NCBI GenBank assembly: GCA_964385635.1
Contig: CAYLPU010000109.1
Coordinates: forward strand, 1-16,609
DNA: 16,609 nucleotides
Direction of reading: 5' to 3'
Origin: CAYLPU01 sp964385635
GTDB taxonomy: Bacteria; Chloroflexota; Anaerolineae; B4-G1
Part shown: positions 7,201 to 12,996 of the stretch, piece by piece
How the letters are laid out: every line of letters begins with the position of its first letter
Position numbering within the stretch: the first letter of the stretch is position 1
Translations under genes and position numbers: made by a program
The notes under the pieces: generated by a model
What the model was told of the DNA's origin: nothing
Database searches by the model: none
What the model saw: only the letters and a program-made list of their open reading frames with translations

Positions 7201-7740
7201 GAATGGGTGGAGCTCTACAACCCGACGGCGCAAACGGTAGACCTGACCGACTACAAGATCGGCGACGCCGAAACGGCCGGCCGCTTCGAGGGCATGTACC
7301 AGTTCCCGCCGGGCACGACGATCTCCCCACAGACCGTGCTGGTCGTAGCCTGTGACGGTTCCCAGGTGGTCCAGGCCGATTTTGAGATGTCCGACAACAG
7401 CGACACGCCGGACATGGTCAGGTACGCTGGTTGGGGAACCGGCGAGTGGGTGCTGCGCAACGACGGGGATCAGGTGTTGTTACTGGGGCCGGCCGACCAG
7501 GTCGTGGACGCGGTCGTCTGGGGCGACGCGACCTACCCGGGTGTAAACCCGCATGCGGGCGTGAGCGTATTCACCCACTCACTGGAACGGGAGCCCCCTT
7601 ACTGCGACACGGACGACTGCGCCTCCGATTTCCGCGATCGCTACCCGCCCACGCCTGGCGGCGTTCAGGGTTTTTCTCGTCGGCGCAGGTTGATAGGGCG
7701 CATACAGACGCTCGAACCACTGAAACGCCGAATTCGCTGA
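4267..7740 (+). CDS. Secreted lamin-tail / DUF11 / phospholipase D-like multidomain protein
   Basis: An 1157-residue exported protein. Residues 1-35 form a signal peptide or membrane anchor (MKRMTW, hydrophobic 6-25, then PARAA). In order: lamin-tail domain (about 46-165; INELAWAG, DEWIELYN, LNTGEVLTL), DUF11-like domain (about 223-342; DLVVAKTCTDTVDAGASITY, LTDTLPAAVDF), a second lamin-tail domain (about 352-500), two phospholipase D halves (about 550-725 and 775-940), a Pro-rich linker HTPPPPPADY (955-964) and a third lamin-tail domain (965-1090). The first HKD motif is intact (H659, K661, D666, then TSQN). The second, H886-N-K888, has Trp893 where Asp is expected. PLD domains cleave phosphodiesters in nucleic acids or lipids; secretion plus lamin-tail domains suggests an extracellular nuclease or surface enzyme. 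GGGGAGGGG lies 4 nt before ATG 4267. It ends in a basic tail. Confidence 0.9.
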   Translation: MKRMTWLAGACLLGGLLVVAVMSGLRRPPLPARAAHVAAPSANSLDVVINELAWAGHAIHVADEWIELYNNGTQTTSLNGWQLYSSDGGPSLTLSGDIPPRGYYLIERSDNSTVMYVPADLTPSFGNGLLNTGEVLTLTDHLGNVIDTANAENGGPWPAGTASTGLIAYATMERFDPTAPDTDANWCTNDGITRNGQDADENPINGTPKEPNSCYQPPAGHDADLVVAKTCTDTVDAGASITYYITLSNSGIVTAAGTLLTDTLPAAVDFVAQTSDFPFSRCGQNLYWQAGDVPTDTQHLIAITACVTETGSGTLTNRVTATTTSSETVTANNVATCETTVGPAEEPEAEPQVLIAAVLYDGYQSGDPDEAVQLANSGTVPADLKDWRLCDEGTGGACAILPSTILSAGQRIWLANWASDFYTSFGFLPDLAVHPVATVGSLSGSWPGYANTGDEVVLRNDLGNVADALVYEDGSTSVVGWSGPAVRHYGVGREEGQVLYRTPDESTGLPVADTDTGADWIQYTDDTARGRRVLYPGWDLAPLFWPLTGTERATVVVGIAPDNAFDVVSQTIARAQRTISVEVYSLRHPDVITALVQKAQEGVAVTVLLEGGQAGVGTGDPRWQQELWACQQLEAAGGQCWFMIHETDDRIFNRYDYLHAKFLIVDDEWVLVTSQNLSASSMPSDDKSNGTYGSRGVVLATNGPAVVARAAQVFAFDLDPAHHNDILRWNTGYTAGYGPPDPAYAPVLTVPDHVTYTVCFPDPLTVNGTFGFELFTAPEAVLRQSDALLGLLARAGAGDTIYVEQLYEHVAWGEDPADDPNPRLEATIAAARRGATVRLLLNGGTLGQIFYQNTNASTVAYVNQVAYAEGLDLEAAIGDPTQWGIHNKMVLVWLHDEGGYTHVGSINGSESSNKVNREMALQVKSDEVYHYLARLFEADWALAHPVFLPLLMRGHTPPPPPADYVVISEVYYAGSAGAEWVELYNPTAQTVDLTDYKIGDAETAGRFEGMYQFPPGTTISPQTVLVVACDGSQVVQADFEMSDNSDTPDMVRYAGWGTGEWVLRNDGDQVLLLGPADQVVDAVVWGDATYPGVNPHAGVSVFTHSLEREPPYCDTDDCASDFRDRYPPTPGGVQGFSRRRRLIGRIQTLEPLKRRIR

Positions 7741-7747
7741 TAGCACT

Positions 7748-7807
7748 GAGGAATTGGTCCCCGACTACCCCGGCACCATTCGCCCCAGCCAACTGGCGCG
7801 GATGGTA
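7748..7807 (+). pseudogene. Fragment of the small winged-helix gene
   Basis: This 60-bp stretch aligns without gaps to 9225-9284 inside the intact small HTH gene, with about 49 of 60 identical positions by hand count. It translates as EELVPDYPGTIRPSQLARMV against EELVPEYPNHIRSSQLARLL. The copy has no start, lacks the rest of the gene and diverges after the match. The remaining non-coding bases to 7881 show nothing I recognise. Confidence 0.75.
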
Positions 7808-7881
7808 TGGTTAGGCTCGATTCGGTTCAGTTAGTGTCTGGAGTGGAGGCTTTAGCCGGGTTCTTCCGCCTGGCAGATCCG

Positions 7882-8202
7882 TCACACCTGGCGCTGGCGC
7901 AAATAGTCTCGAAAGGATTGTCGCTCTTCGCGGGTTGGTCGGGTGGCCGCCTGAACCAGACGCGCGGCAAGTTCATCGTCTCGACTGTGCGTCTCGTCGT
8001 CCAGCAAGTCGAGGTAATGATCGTACTCCTCGAGCGTCAAGAGGACAGCCACCGGATGGCCCTCCGTGCCAATGACGTACCGTGCGCCACGCTCACGCAA
8101 GGTATGGACAAGGTCATCCCAACTGGCGTGGGCCTTGCGCCGGGCGGACAGAGCGGGGACGCAGAAAGGTCTTCTATGAGGTGGGACGGAGCACGGCCAC
8201 AT
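7882..8202 (-). CDS. Phd/YefM-like antitoxin, no toxin seen
   Basis: A 106-residue protein whose residues 14-70 look like a Phd/YefM antitoxin fold: VPALSARRKAHASWDDLVHTL, then RYVIGTEGHPVAVLLTLEEYDHYLDLL. This is the N-terminal DNA-binding and dimerisation part; the tail (70-106) is charged and helical, the region that normally grips a toxin. ATG 8202 is the nearest start in frame and overlaps the peptidase gene by 29 nt; there is no clear Shine-Dalgarno, so translational coupling is likely and the exact start is uncertain. No PIN, RelE or Doc-like toxin gene follows; downstream is only the HTH fragment. It may be orphaned or serve as a regulator of the cassette. Confidence 0.75.
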   Translation of the reverse strand: MWPCSVPPHRRPFCVPALSARRKAHASWDDLVHTLRERGARYVIGTEGHPVAVLLTLEEYDHYLDLLDDETHSRDDELAARLVQAATRPTREERQSFRDYLRQRQV

Positions 8203-8635
8203 AGTTGTCCATTGCGTCACGCGCCAGCGCGAAGTCGCCCGTCGGCACACGAAGCGGGGCCTGGTCAAACGCGGGATCGTTCACCCATACCCAGGCATCA
8301 TCCATCCTGACCACAACGACCGCGTGGGCGCAACGCTCTGACCAGTACGGCAGTTCCGCGGTATGCACCAGTGCAATGACGGGTACATGCTCTGCCAGCC
8401 AGCGGCGGATATCGTTCTCAGAAGCCTGGATGTAGGAGACAGCCAATGCAGGAGATTGCAGGTGGAGCACGCGTGAGGCTGGTGTGCCGACGTCGGGATC
8501 AGTGCCCAGGATGCGGGACAATGCTGCTTGAGTGTGCACCTGCCCCCAATAGGCCAGTACCATCTCGACACAAGCAGACAGGCAACCAGATTCACTCTGC
8601 TGGCGGCGGTGAGGGACGGACAAGTCGGCGGCCAC
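8174..8635 (-). CDS. C39-like papain-fold cysteine peptidase
   Basis: A 153-residue protein of the C39-like (Peptidase_C39_2) type. It shows the oxyanion Gln just before the nucleophile (QQSESGCLSACVEMVLAYWG, Cys at residue 18), the His of CAHAVVVVRMDDAWVWVNDP (His104) and Asn119/Asp120 after it, the expected C-H-N/D order. It has neither an ABC transporter nor a membrane segment, so it is not a bacteriocin exporter; soluble members of this family process peptides or are uncharacterised. AGGAG (8646-8650) precedes two possible starts: GTG 8635 (10 nt away) and TTG 8641 (4 nt). I use GTG. It overlaps the upstream gene by about 44 nt and the downstream antitoxin-like gene by 29 nt, so the three are surely co-translated. 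Confidence 0.8.
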   Translation of the reverse strand: MAADLSVPHRRQQSESGCLSACVEMVLAYWGQVHTQAALSRILGTDPDVGTPASRVLHLQSPALAVSYIQASENDIRRWLAEHVPVIALVHTAELPYWSERCAHAVVVVRMDDAWVWVNDPAFDQAPLRVPTGDFALARDAMDNYVAVLRPTS

Positions 8636-8969
8636 GCTCAATCAGCTCCTGGATCAGCTCGTCGTCAGAGAGCACGTCGCCCGTATGGGCATCCACATCC
8701 ACCATACCCACCTGGCCCACGATGCCCCGTTCGGGTGAGGTCAGCAGCACAGGCACACGCCAGACGACGCGGTCGGCGATGACCAGCGATGGGATGTCGC
8801 CCATCAGCAGGTTGCCGACCTGGCTCACCAGCCAGCCGGTTACCTTGCGCCGGGCCGTCGCTGCATCCACCTCGATAGTGGCACGGATCGCAATCGTGAT
8901 GTCGAGGTGTCCGATCCCCGTCAGGCCGGTGCCATCTAGCGTTACTTGAGGTGCAGTGGTTATGCTCAT
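8592..8969 (-). CDS. Conserved protein of unknown function
   Basis: A 125-residue protein, first of the three-gene minus-strand cassette. I do not assign a named family. It has an alternating-hydrophobic N-terminal strand region (LDITIAIRATIEVDAATARR), a helix-like WLVSQVGNLLMGD, then VVWRVPVLLTSPERGIVGQVGMVDVDAHTGDVL, whose W-x-VPV and VDxxTGxVL shape recalls PepSY-like small domains; this resemblance is weak. The C-terminus is charged with a Pro-rich tail. No signal peptide or membrane segment. ATG 8969 is chosen; a GTG at 9002 in the same frame lies only about 10 nt from the predicted transcription start. Neither start has a strong Shine-Dalgarno. Its fixed overlap with a peptidase gene suggests it is a partner or substrate of that enzyme, which is inference. 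Confidence 0.7.
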   Translation of the reverse strand: MSITTAPQVTLDGTGLTGIGHLDITIAIRATIEVDAATARRKVTGWLVSQVGNLLMGDIPSLVIADRVVWRVPVLLTSPERGIVGQVGMVDVDAHTGDVLSDDELIQELIERGRRLVRPSPPPAE

Positions 8970-9018
8970 ACGGCTTAGCGACTCATGGCTCTGGAAGAAC
9001 ACCAGTAACGACTCATCT

Positions 9019-9047
9019 AGTATACTTCAGGAATCAAAACAGCGCAA
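9019..9047 (-). promoter_or_regulatory. Promoter of the three-gene minus-strand cassette
   Basis: Read on the minus strand: TTGCGC (9047-9042), 17-bp spacer, TATACT (9024-9019). The predicted start near 9012 leaves a leader of about 43 nt before ATG 8969. Confidence 0.55.
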
Positions 9048-9130
9048 CCTCACCCTTGGCCGCTGAGGGTGGTTGGAGTGTAGAGAACGTGGCCGTTTTT
9101 CTTCCCGGCACCATAGGACTGTTGCCCTAC

Positions 9131-9184
9131 CTGCAACACCTCTCTGTTAGGATGGAGGCAAATCCATCCGAGAGGGAGGTGCAG
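9131..9184 (+). promoter_or_regulatory. Leader hairpin enclosing the Shine-Dalgarno of the small HTH gene
   Basis: CTGCA (9131-9135) pairs with TGCAG (9180-9184). After a 3-nt bulge, CCTCTCT (9139-9145) pairs with AGAGG-type bases 9173-9179 (one G-U). Inside, GGATGG (9150-9155) pairs with CCATCC (9164-9169). The ribosome binding site GGGAGG (9174-9179) is wholly inside the stem, and the ATG follows at 9186. It may limit translation, or act as DNA operator; both are inference. Confidence 0.5.
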
Positions 9185-9185
9185 C

Positions 9186-9395
9186 ATGGGACGCAAGCCC
9201 AGTCAGGGACGTCTGGACCGGTACGAGGAGTTGGTTCCCGAGTACCCCAACCACATTCGCTCCAGCCAACTGGCGCGGCTGCTGGGAGTTCATCGCTCGA
9301 CGGTGCAGCGGGACCTGCCGGCGCTGGAGGAGCAGGGCACACTGCTCGTGGAGGACAAGGGAGGATTCCTGAGCCTGTTCCGGAGGCGGCGGTGA
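9186..9395 (+). CDS. Small winged-helix DNA-binding protein
   Basis: A 69-residue protein that is essentially one helix-turn-helix with a wing: helices across SSQLARLLGVHRSTVQRDL (residues 26-44), then a wing-like EEQGTLLVEDKGGFLSL (48-64) and a basic RRRR end. The motif is of the HTH_11/DeoR N-terminal kind and resembles the N-terminal HTH of the WYL regulator encoded 140 nt downstream. GGGAGGT lies 6 nt before ATG 9186 but is inside a predicted hairpin. No effector domain is present. It may regulate itself, the divergent cassette or the cas operon; none is shown. A 60-bp fragment of it exists at 7748-7807. Confidence 0.75.
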   Translation: MGRKPSQGRLDRYEELVPEYPNHIRSSQLARLLGVHRSTVQRDLPALEEQGTLLVEDKGGFLSLFRRRR

Positions 9396-9409
9396 CCACA
9401 CCCGCCGAC

Positions 9410-9436
9410 GTGGGGCAAGATGCCATCTTGCCCTAC
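9410..9436. repeat. Hairpin repeat, GTGGGGC...GCCCTAC type
   Basis: GGGCAAGAT (9413-9421) and ATCTTGCCC (9425-9433) form a 9-bp stem with a 3-nt loop, flanked by GTG and TAC. It matches the core of TIR element copy 2 (GTGGGGCAAATTG...GCCCTAC) but without the GTATC ends, so the hairpin occurs both alone and inside the TIR element. It lies between the small HTH gene and the cas operon promoter and has no T-run. Confidence 0.65.
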
Positions 9437-9491
9437 TGGAAAAACCTCTTCAAATCGCCACATTCTGTTGCGGAATTCGAGAGTGAGGCAT

Positions 9492-9499
9492 GGTATAAT
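9492..9499 (+). promoter_or_regulatory. Extended -10 promoter of the cas operon
   Basis: TATAAT (9494-9499) is preceded by TG-G, a full extended -10 element (TGGTATAAT, 9491-9499). A TTGCGG at 9468-9473 is 20 bp upstream, too far for a normal -35. The predicted start near 9506 leaves a leader of about 32 nt to ATG 9538. This is the only clear promoter seen for the whole operon. Confidence 0.7.
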
Positions 9500-9537
9500 A
9501 GTCAAGGACACAACACAGTCGAAAGGACACCCGAGAC

Positions 9538-10581
9538 ATGGAACGAGCGACCGGTAAGGCCGAACGGTTGTTGCAGATTGAGGCATTGCTGCTGGCCCAC
9601 CCCGAAGGACTGACCCAGGCGGAGATCGCCCGGCGGCTGGGGGTGAATCGCTCCACGATCCATCGCTATCTGCTAGACCTGGGCCGGTTTTGCGTCTACG
9701 AGGCCGAAGACGGACGACTGGCGATTGATCGTGACCACTATCTGACTCACGTGCGGTTGACGCTGCACGAGGCGATGGCGCTCCACCTGGCGGCCCGACT
9801 GATGGCGACACGCACTGACAAGCACAACCCCCATGCGGCGTCGGCGCTGCGTAAACTCGGCCTCGCCCTGGAGCAACTGGCACCGATGATCTCCCACCAC
9901 CTGGATGCCTCGGCCGACGTGATGGACGATGAGGCCCAGCGCCACGACCCGGTGTACCTGGAGGTGCTGGAAACGCTGACCCGCGCCTGGTCGCAAGGGC
10001 TGATGGTGCACCTGTGGCACCGGCACGTGAGCGGGCGGGTCTACGACTACGACTTCGCCCCCTACTTCATCGAGCCCTACGCCGTCGGCCAGACCAGCCA
10101 CGTCATCGGCTGGCGGGAACCGCCGGGGGCGCTGCGGACGTTCAAGGTGGAGCGCATCCAGCGCATCGAATTGGCCGACAAACCGTACGCTATCCCGGAA
10201 GACTTCGACCCGCACGAGAAACTGGCCGACGCCTGGGGCATCTGGTACACCGAGGCGGAGCCGGTCGAGGTGGTGCTGCGGTTCCACCCCCGTGTGGCCC
10301 ATCGGGTGCGAGAGACCCGCTGGCACCGGAGCGAGCAGGCGGAGGAGCAACCCGACGGAAGCCTGCTCTGGCGGGCGTGGGTGGCCGAGCCACAGGAGAT
10401 GCTGCCGTGGATCCGGGGGTGGGGGGCGGACGTGGAGGTGGTGGAGCCGAGGGAGTTGCGGGAGCGGATGGTGGGGGAGGCGAGGAGGTTGGCAGAATCT
10501 TATGGTTGGCAAGTCAGTCGGGGCAGCGCGACGGAGGGCGGTACGCTAGACCAGACCTTTGCCAGTTACTTTGGAGATTGA
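9538..10581 (+). CDS. WYL-domain transcriptional regulator heading the cas operon
   Basis: A 347-residue HTH-WYL regulator of usual length. Residues 8-62 are an HTH_11-type winged helix (LTQAEIARRLGVNRSTIHRYL), and about 145-212 the WYL domain, with VGQTSHVIGWREPPGALRTF followed by KVERIQRIEL, then a C-terminal WCX-like part (about 240-320). WYL domains are thought to sense nucleic-acid or nucleotide ligands, and such proteins often accompany CRISPR-Cas loci as repressors or activators. AAAGGA lies 10 nt before ATG 9538. Its TGA is 3 nt before the cas3 ATG, so it is the first gene of the operon and likely autoregulates it from the extended -10 promoter just upstream. That role is inferred from position. 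The family call is strong. Confidence 0.9.
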   Translation: MERATGKAERLLQIEALLLAHPEGLTQAEIARRLGVNRSTIHRYLLDLGRFCVYEAEDGRLAIDRDHYLTHVRLTLHEAMALHLAARLMATRTDKHNPHAASALRKLGLALEQLAPMISHHLDASADVMDDEAQRHDPVYLEVLETLTRAWSQGLMVHLWHRHVSGRVYDYDFAPYFIEPYAVGQTSHVIGWREPPGALRTFKVERIQRIELADKPYAIPEDFDPHEKLADAWGIWYTEAEPVEVVLRFHPRVAHRVRETRWHRSEQAEEQPDGSLLWRAWVAEPQEMLPWIRGWGADVEVVEPRELRERMVGEARRLAESYGWQVSRGSATEGGTLDQTFASYFGD

Positions 10582-10584
10582 CCT

Positions 10585-11274
10585 ATGAGCCTGGTTCCTT
10601 ACCCTTTTCAGCGCCGCGTGGCCGAATTGCTCTTGAGCGATCGCAACGTGATTCTGCAGGCCCCCACTGGCGCGGGCAAGACAATGGCAGCGATGCTGCC
10701 CTTCCTCGACGCTATCGAACACGGGCGTGGTTTTCCCCACAAGTGTCTGTACGCCGTGCCGATGCGTGTGTTGGCCAACCAGTTTGTAGAAGAATTCACC
10801 GGCAAGGTGAGACGGGCGGGCCGCGACGACCGCATTCGCGTGGCCATCCAGACCGGGGAGCACGCCGACGATAAGGAGTTGACCGCCACGCTCACCTTTG
10901 CCACCATAGATCAGGTGTTGAGCAGTTTCTTGCTCTCACCCTACAGCCTGCCCCGGCGATTGGGCAACCTGAACGCTGGTGCTGTGGTTGCATCGTACCT
11001 TGTCTTTGACGAGTTCCACCTGTTTGATCCCCTCTCGACGCTGCCCACCACATTGCAAGTGCTGCGGATGCTGCGCGGCGTGACGCCCTTTTTGTTAATG
11101 ACGGCCACGTTCTCCGGCGATATGCTGGATGGACTAGCCAGCGCATTGGATGCCGTAGTGGTGCCGGAAAATGACGCCGCCCGCCAGTCGATGCAGGCAC
11201 TCCCGTCGCAGCAAAAGACCCGCCGCTATCACGTCGCGGATGGGCCGCTGTGCGCCGATGCGGTGCTGGCGTAA
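10585..11274 (+). CDS. cas3: Cas3, N-terminal part: first helicase lobe (gene interrupted)
   Basis: The first 229 residues of a Cas3 helicase-nuclease, the enzyme recruited by type I Cascade to unwind and shred target DNA. It begins directly with the helicase: PFQRRVAELLL (Q-motif-like), Walker A APTGAGKT (26-33, Lys32), motif Ia AVPMRVLANQF (57-67), TIDQVLSSF (107-115), DEFH box (142-145) and motif III MTATF (172-176). There is no N-terminal HD domain. GGAG lies 8 nt before ATG 10585 and the gene starts 3 nt after the WYL gene. Translation stops at TAA 11272-11274, immediately before the second helicase lobe, while the same frame remains open and homologous for 567 more codons. The truncated product would lack motifs IV-VI and the nuclease, so it should be inactive alone. 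Confidence 0.88.
   Translation: MSLVPYPFQRRVAELLLSDRNVILQAPTGAGKTMAAMLPFLDAIEHGRGFPHKCLYAVPMRVLANQFVEEFTGKVRRAGRDDRIRVAIQTGEHADDKELTATLTFATIDQVLSSFLLSPYSLPRRLGNLNAGAVVASYLVFDEFHLFDPLSTLPTTLQVLRMLRGVTPFLLMTATFSGDMLDGLASALDAVVVPENDAARQSMQALPSQQKTRRYHVADGPLCADAVLA
11272..11274 (+). other. In-frame TAA interrupting cas3
   Basis: Codon 230 of the cas3 frame is TAA. Flanking codons read ADAVLA before and PRSRTLVVCNVVDRA after, with no frame change, so one base substitution explains the break. Neighbouring genes use TAA, TGA and TAG as real stops, so a changed genetic code is unlikely. Mutation, sequencing error and read-through remain possible. Confidence 0.85.
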
Positions 11275-11304
11275 CCCCGAAGCCGCACGCTAGTTGTCTG
11301 CAAC

Positions 11305-12978
11305 GTGGTGGACCGTGCCCGCGCCCTGTTCGAGGCGCTGCACGATCACCCTGACCGGGGCGATACCCAGGTGCTCCTGCTCCACAGTCGCTTTCTGCCG
11401 GAGGACCGGCAACGCATCGAAAGCGAAATTCGGCGCTTGTTTGGCAAGGACGATGACAGGAGCGGGAGTTGGATCGTGGTCGCCACGCAGGTAGTCGAGG
11501 TCGGGCTGGACATTACCTGCCAGGCACTGCACACCGAATTGGCCCCGGCCAACGCCGTCCTGCAACGGGCCGGTCGCTGCGCAAGATACCCAGGCGAGGA
11601 GGGAGATGTGTTCGTCTACGCCGAGACGTTCGACGCGGGGGGCGAAACGGTTGACCTGACAGAAAACGTGATGCCCTACAAAGGCCAAAAGGAGGAGGTC
11701 GCCCGCACGCTGGCCGAATTCCAGGATCGTAATGGCGGCACGTTGACCTTTGGCGACGAGCAGGCAATCATCAGCGCGGCGCACGGCCCTCGCGACCGGG
11801 CCATCGTCGAAGGGCTGGTCGCTACCCAGGAGATGCACCGGCATAGGATGAACAGCGTGATGGATGGCCAGCGGTCCGGCGAGGCGGGTGATTTGATCCG
11901 GGCGGTGTCGTCGCGGTTGGTTGTAGTACACGATGACCCGCAGGCAGTGGCTGAACGGCCCTTCGTTGCTGAAGCCTTCAGCCTCCATCCCGGCACGCTC
12001 TATGGCCTGGTGAAGAAATGGCTGGCGCGGGAGGATGCGCTCGATCTGGAGGACTGGGGGGTGCACGCTCTCCACGACATGGGCGACGTAGGCGAGCGCG
12101 GGCGGTCGGACTACCGTTGGCTACCTGTGCAGGACGGGGGTGATGTCGTCGGCTCCGCATTGGTGCTGGTGCATCCGGCGCTGGCCGGCTATGACCCCGA
12201 CCTGGGCTTTGTACCCGACCGTGGCACCGGTTATCGGGCCAGGCTGGCCCCGGTGCAGGACACTGCACCGCACGGCAGCTACGCCTACCGGCTGGAGGAG
12301 TATGTCGAACACGTGCGATTGGTATACCAGGCTTTCCTACGCGATGCTTGGCCGGAGTTAGCGTTGGCTGCGGCTCGATTGGAGCGCGCTTGTGGCTGGC
12401 CAGCCGGGGTGGTGGAGCGGGCGGCTCACCTGGTCGTGCTCCTGCACGACGCGGGCAAACTCAACCGGGGCTGGCAGGATTGGGTGATGCGCTACCAGAA
12501 AGCCATCGGGCAACCTGCGCAGGCCGGCTTCTACGCCCACACCGATTTTGACCCCACCAATCCACTGCATCGGGAGAAGCAGAAGTCGCTGGGCCGCAAG
12601 CCGCCTCACGCCGTCGAAGGGGCCGTGGCGGTGGCCTCGCTGCTGGCGGCGGCGTTCGAGACGTGTGAGCCGGTGTTCAACGCAGCCTTTACAGCCATCG
12701 CCCGGCATCACGGCGCATTTACCCGGGAGTACCGGCGCTACACGCTGGCCTCGGGGGCCGATCAAGCAGTGGCCCAGACACTAGCCTGGCTGCCGTCCCC
12801 CCTGGTGGACAGGCTCAACGCCGGGAACATGCTGGTCAGCGAGGACCCGGCACGGACGCCCGTTGACGAGTTGCTCGTTGACCCACAGCGGGACGGAGAG
12901 TTCCTGGTCTACGCGCTGCTGGCGCGGGCATTGCGCCGGGCGGATCAGGCAGGAACTATGACGGGAAGTTCACAGTGA
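11305..12978 (+). CDS. cas3: Cas3, C-terminal part: second helicase lobe and HD nuclease
   Basis: Continuation of cas3 in the same frame; I give the first start-like codon (GTG 11305), but no Shine-Dalgarno precedes it, and homology begins at 11275. Numbered from that GTG, motif V is ATQVVEVGLDI (60-70), motif VI QRAGRCARY (87-95), then a linker and a C-terminal HD domain: EYVEHVRLVY (His336), VLLHDAGKLNRGW (His381-Asp382), KPPHAVEGA (His435) and ARHHGAF (His468-His469). All expected metal ligands of a Cas3 HD nuclease are present. If the TAA were read through, the whole protein would be 797 residues in the order helicase-HD, the reverse of the usual HD-helicase order. The TGA is 18 nt before cas8. 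Confidence 0.85.
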   Translation: MVDRARALFEALHDHPDRGDTQVLLLHSRFLPEDRQRIESEIRRLFGKDDDRSGSWIVVATQVVEVGLDITCQALHTELAPANAVLQRAGRCARYPGEEGDVFVYAETFDAGGETVDLTENVMPYKGQKEEVARTLAEFQDRNGGTLTFGDEQAIISAAHGPRDRAIVEGLVATQEMHRHRMNSVMDGQRSGEAGDLIRAVSSRLVVVHDDPQAVAERPFVAEAFSLHPGTLYGLVKKWLAREDALDLEDWGVHALHDMGDVGERGRSDYRWLPVQDGGDVVGSALVLVHPALAGYDPDLGFVPDRGTGYRARLAPVQDTAPHGSYAYRLEEYVEHVRLVYQAFLRDAWPELALAAARLERACGWPAGVVERAAHLVVLLHDAGKLNRGWQDWVMRYQKAIGQPAQAGFYAHTDFDPTNPLHREKQKSLGRKPPHAVEGAVAVASLLAAAFETCEPVFNAAFTAIARHHGAFTREYRRYTLASGADQAVAQTLAWLPSPLVDRLNAGNMLVSEDPARTPVDELLVDPQRDGEFLVYALLARALRRADQAGTMTGSSQ

Positions 12979-12996
12979 GAACGAGGAGGTGACAAT

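Noticed and set aside
5590..7233. 547-residue minus-strand open frame
   Set aside because: It lies entirely opposite the lamin-tail/PLD gene in a frame kept open by high GC; its translation has no family features and the plus-strand protein has clear domains.
7807..8310. 167-residue plus-strand open frame
   Set aside because: Antisense to the antitoxin-like and peptidase genes, without motifs; the minus-strand frames show clear family features.
11272..11274. Alternative genetic code reading TAA as an amino acid
   Set aside because: cas8, cas7 and other intact genes end in TAA at proper positions, and only one internal TAA is seen in the window's genuine genes.
10585..12978. cas3 as a natural two-gene pair (Cas3' plus Cas3'')
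   Set aside because: Natural splits separate helicase from HD. Here the break falls between the two helicase lobes, the frame is continuous, and the second part has no ribosome binding site.
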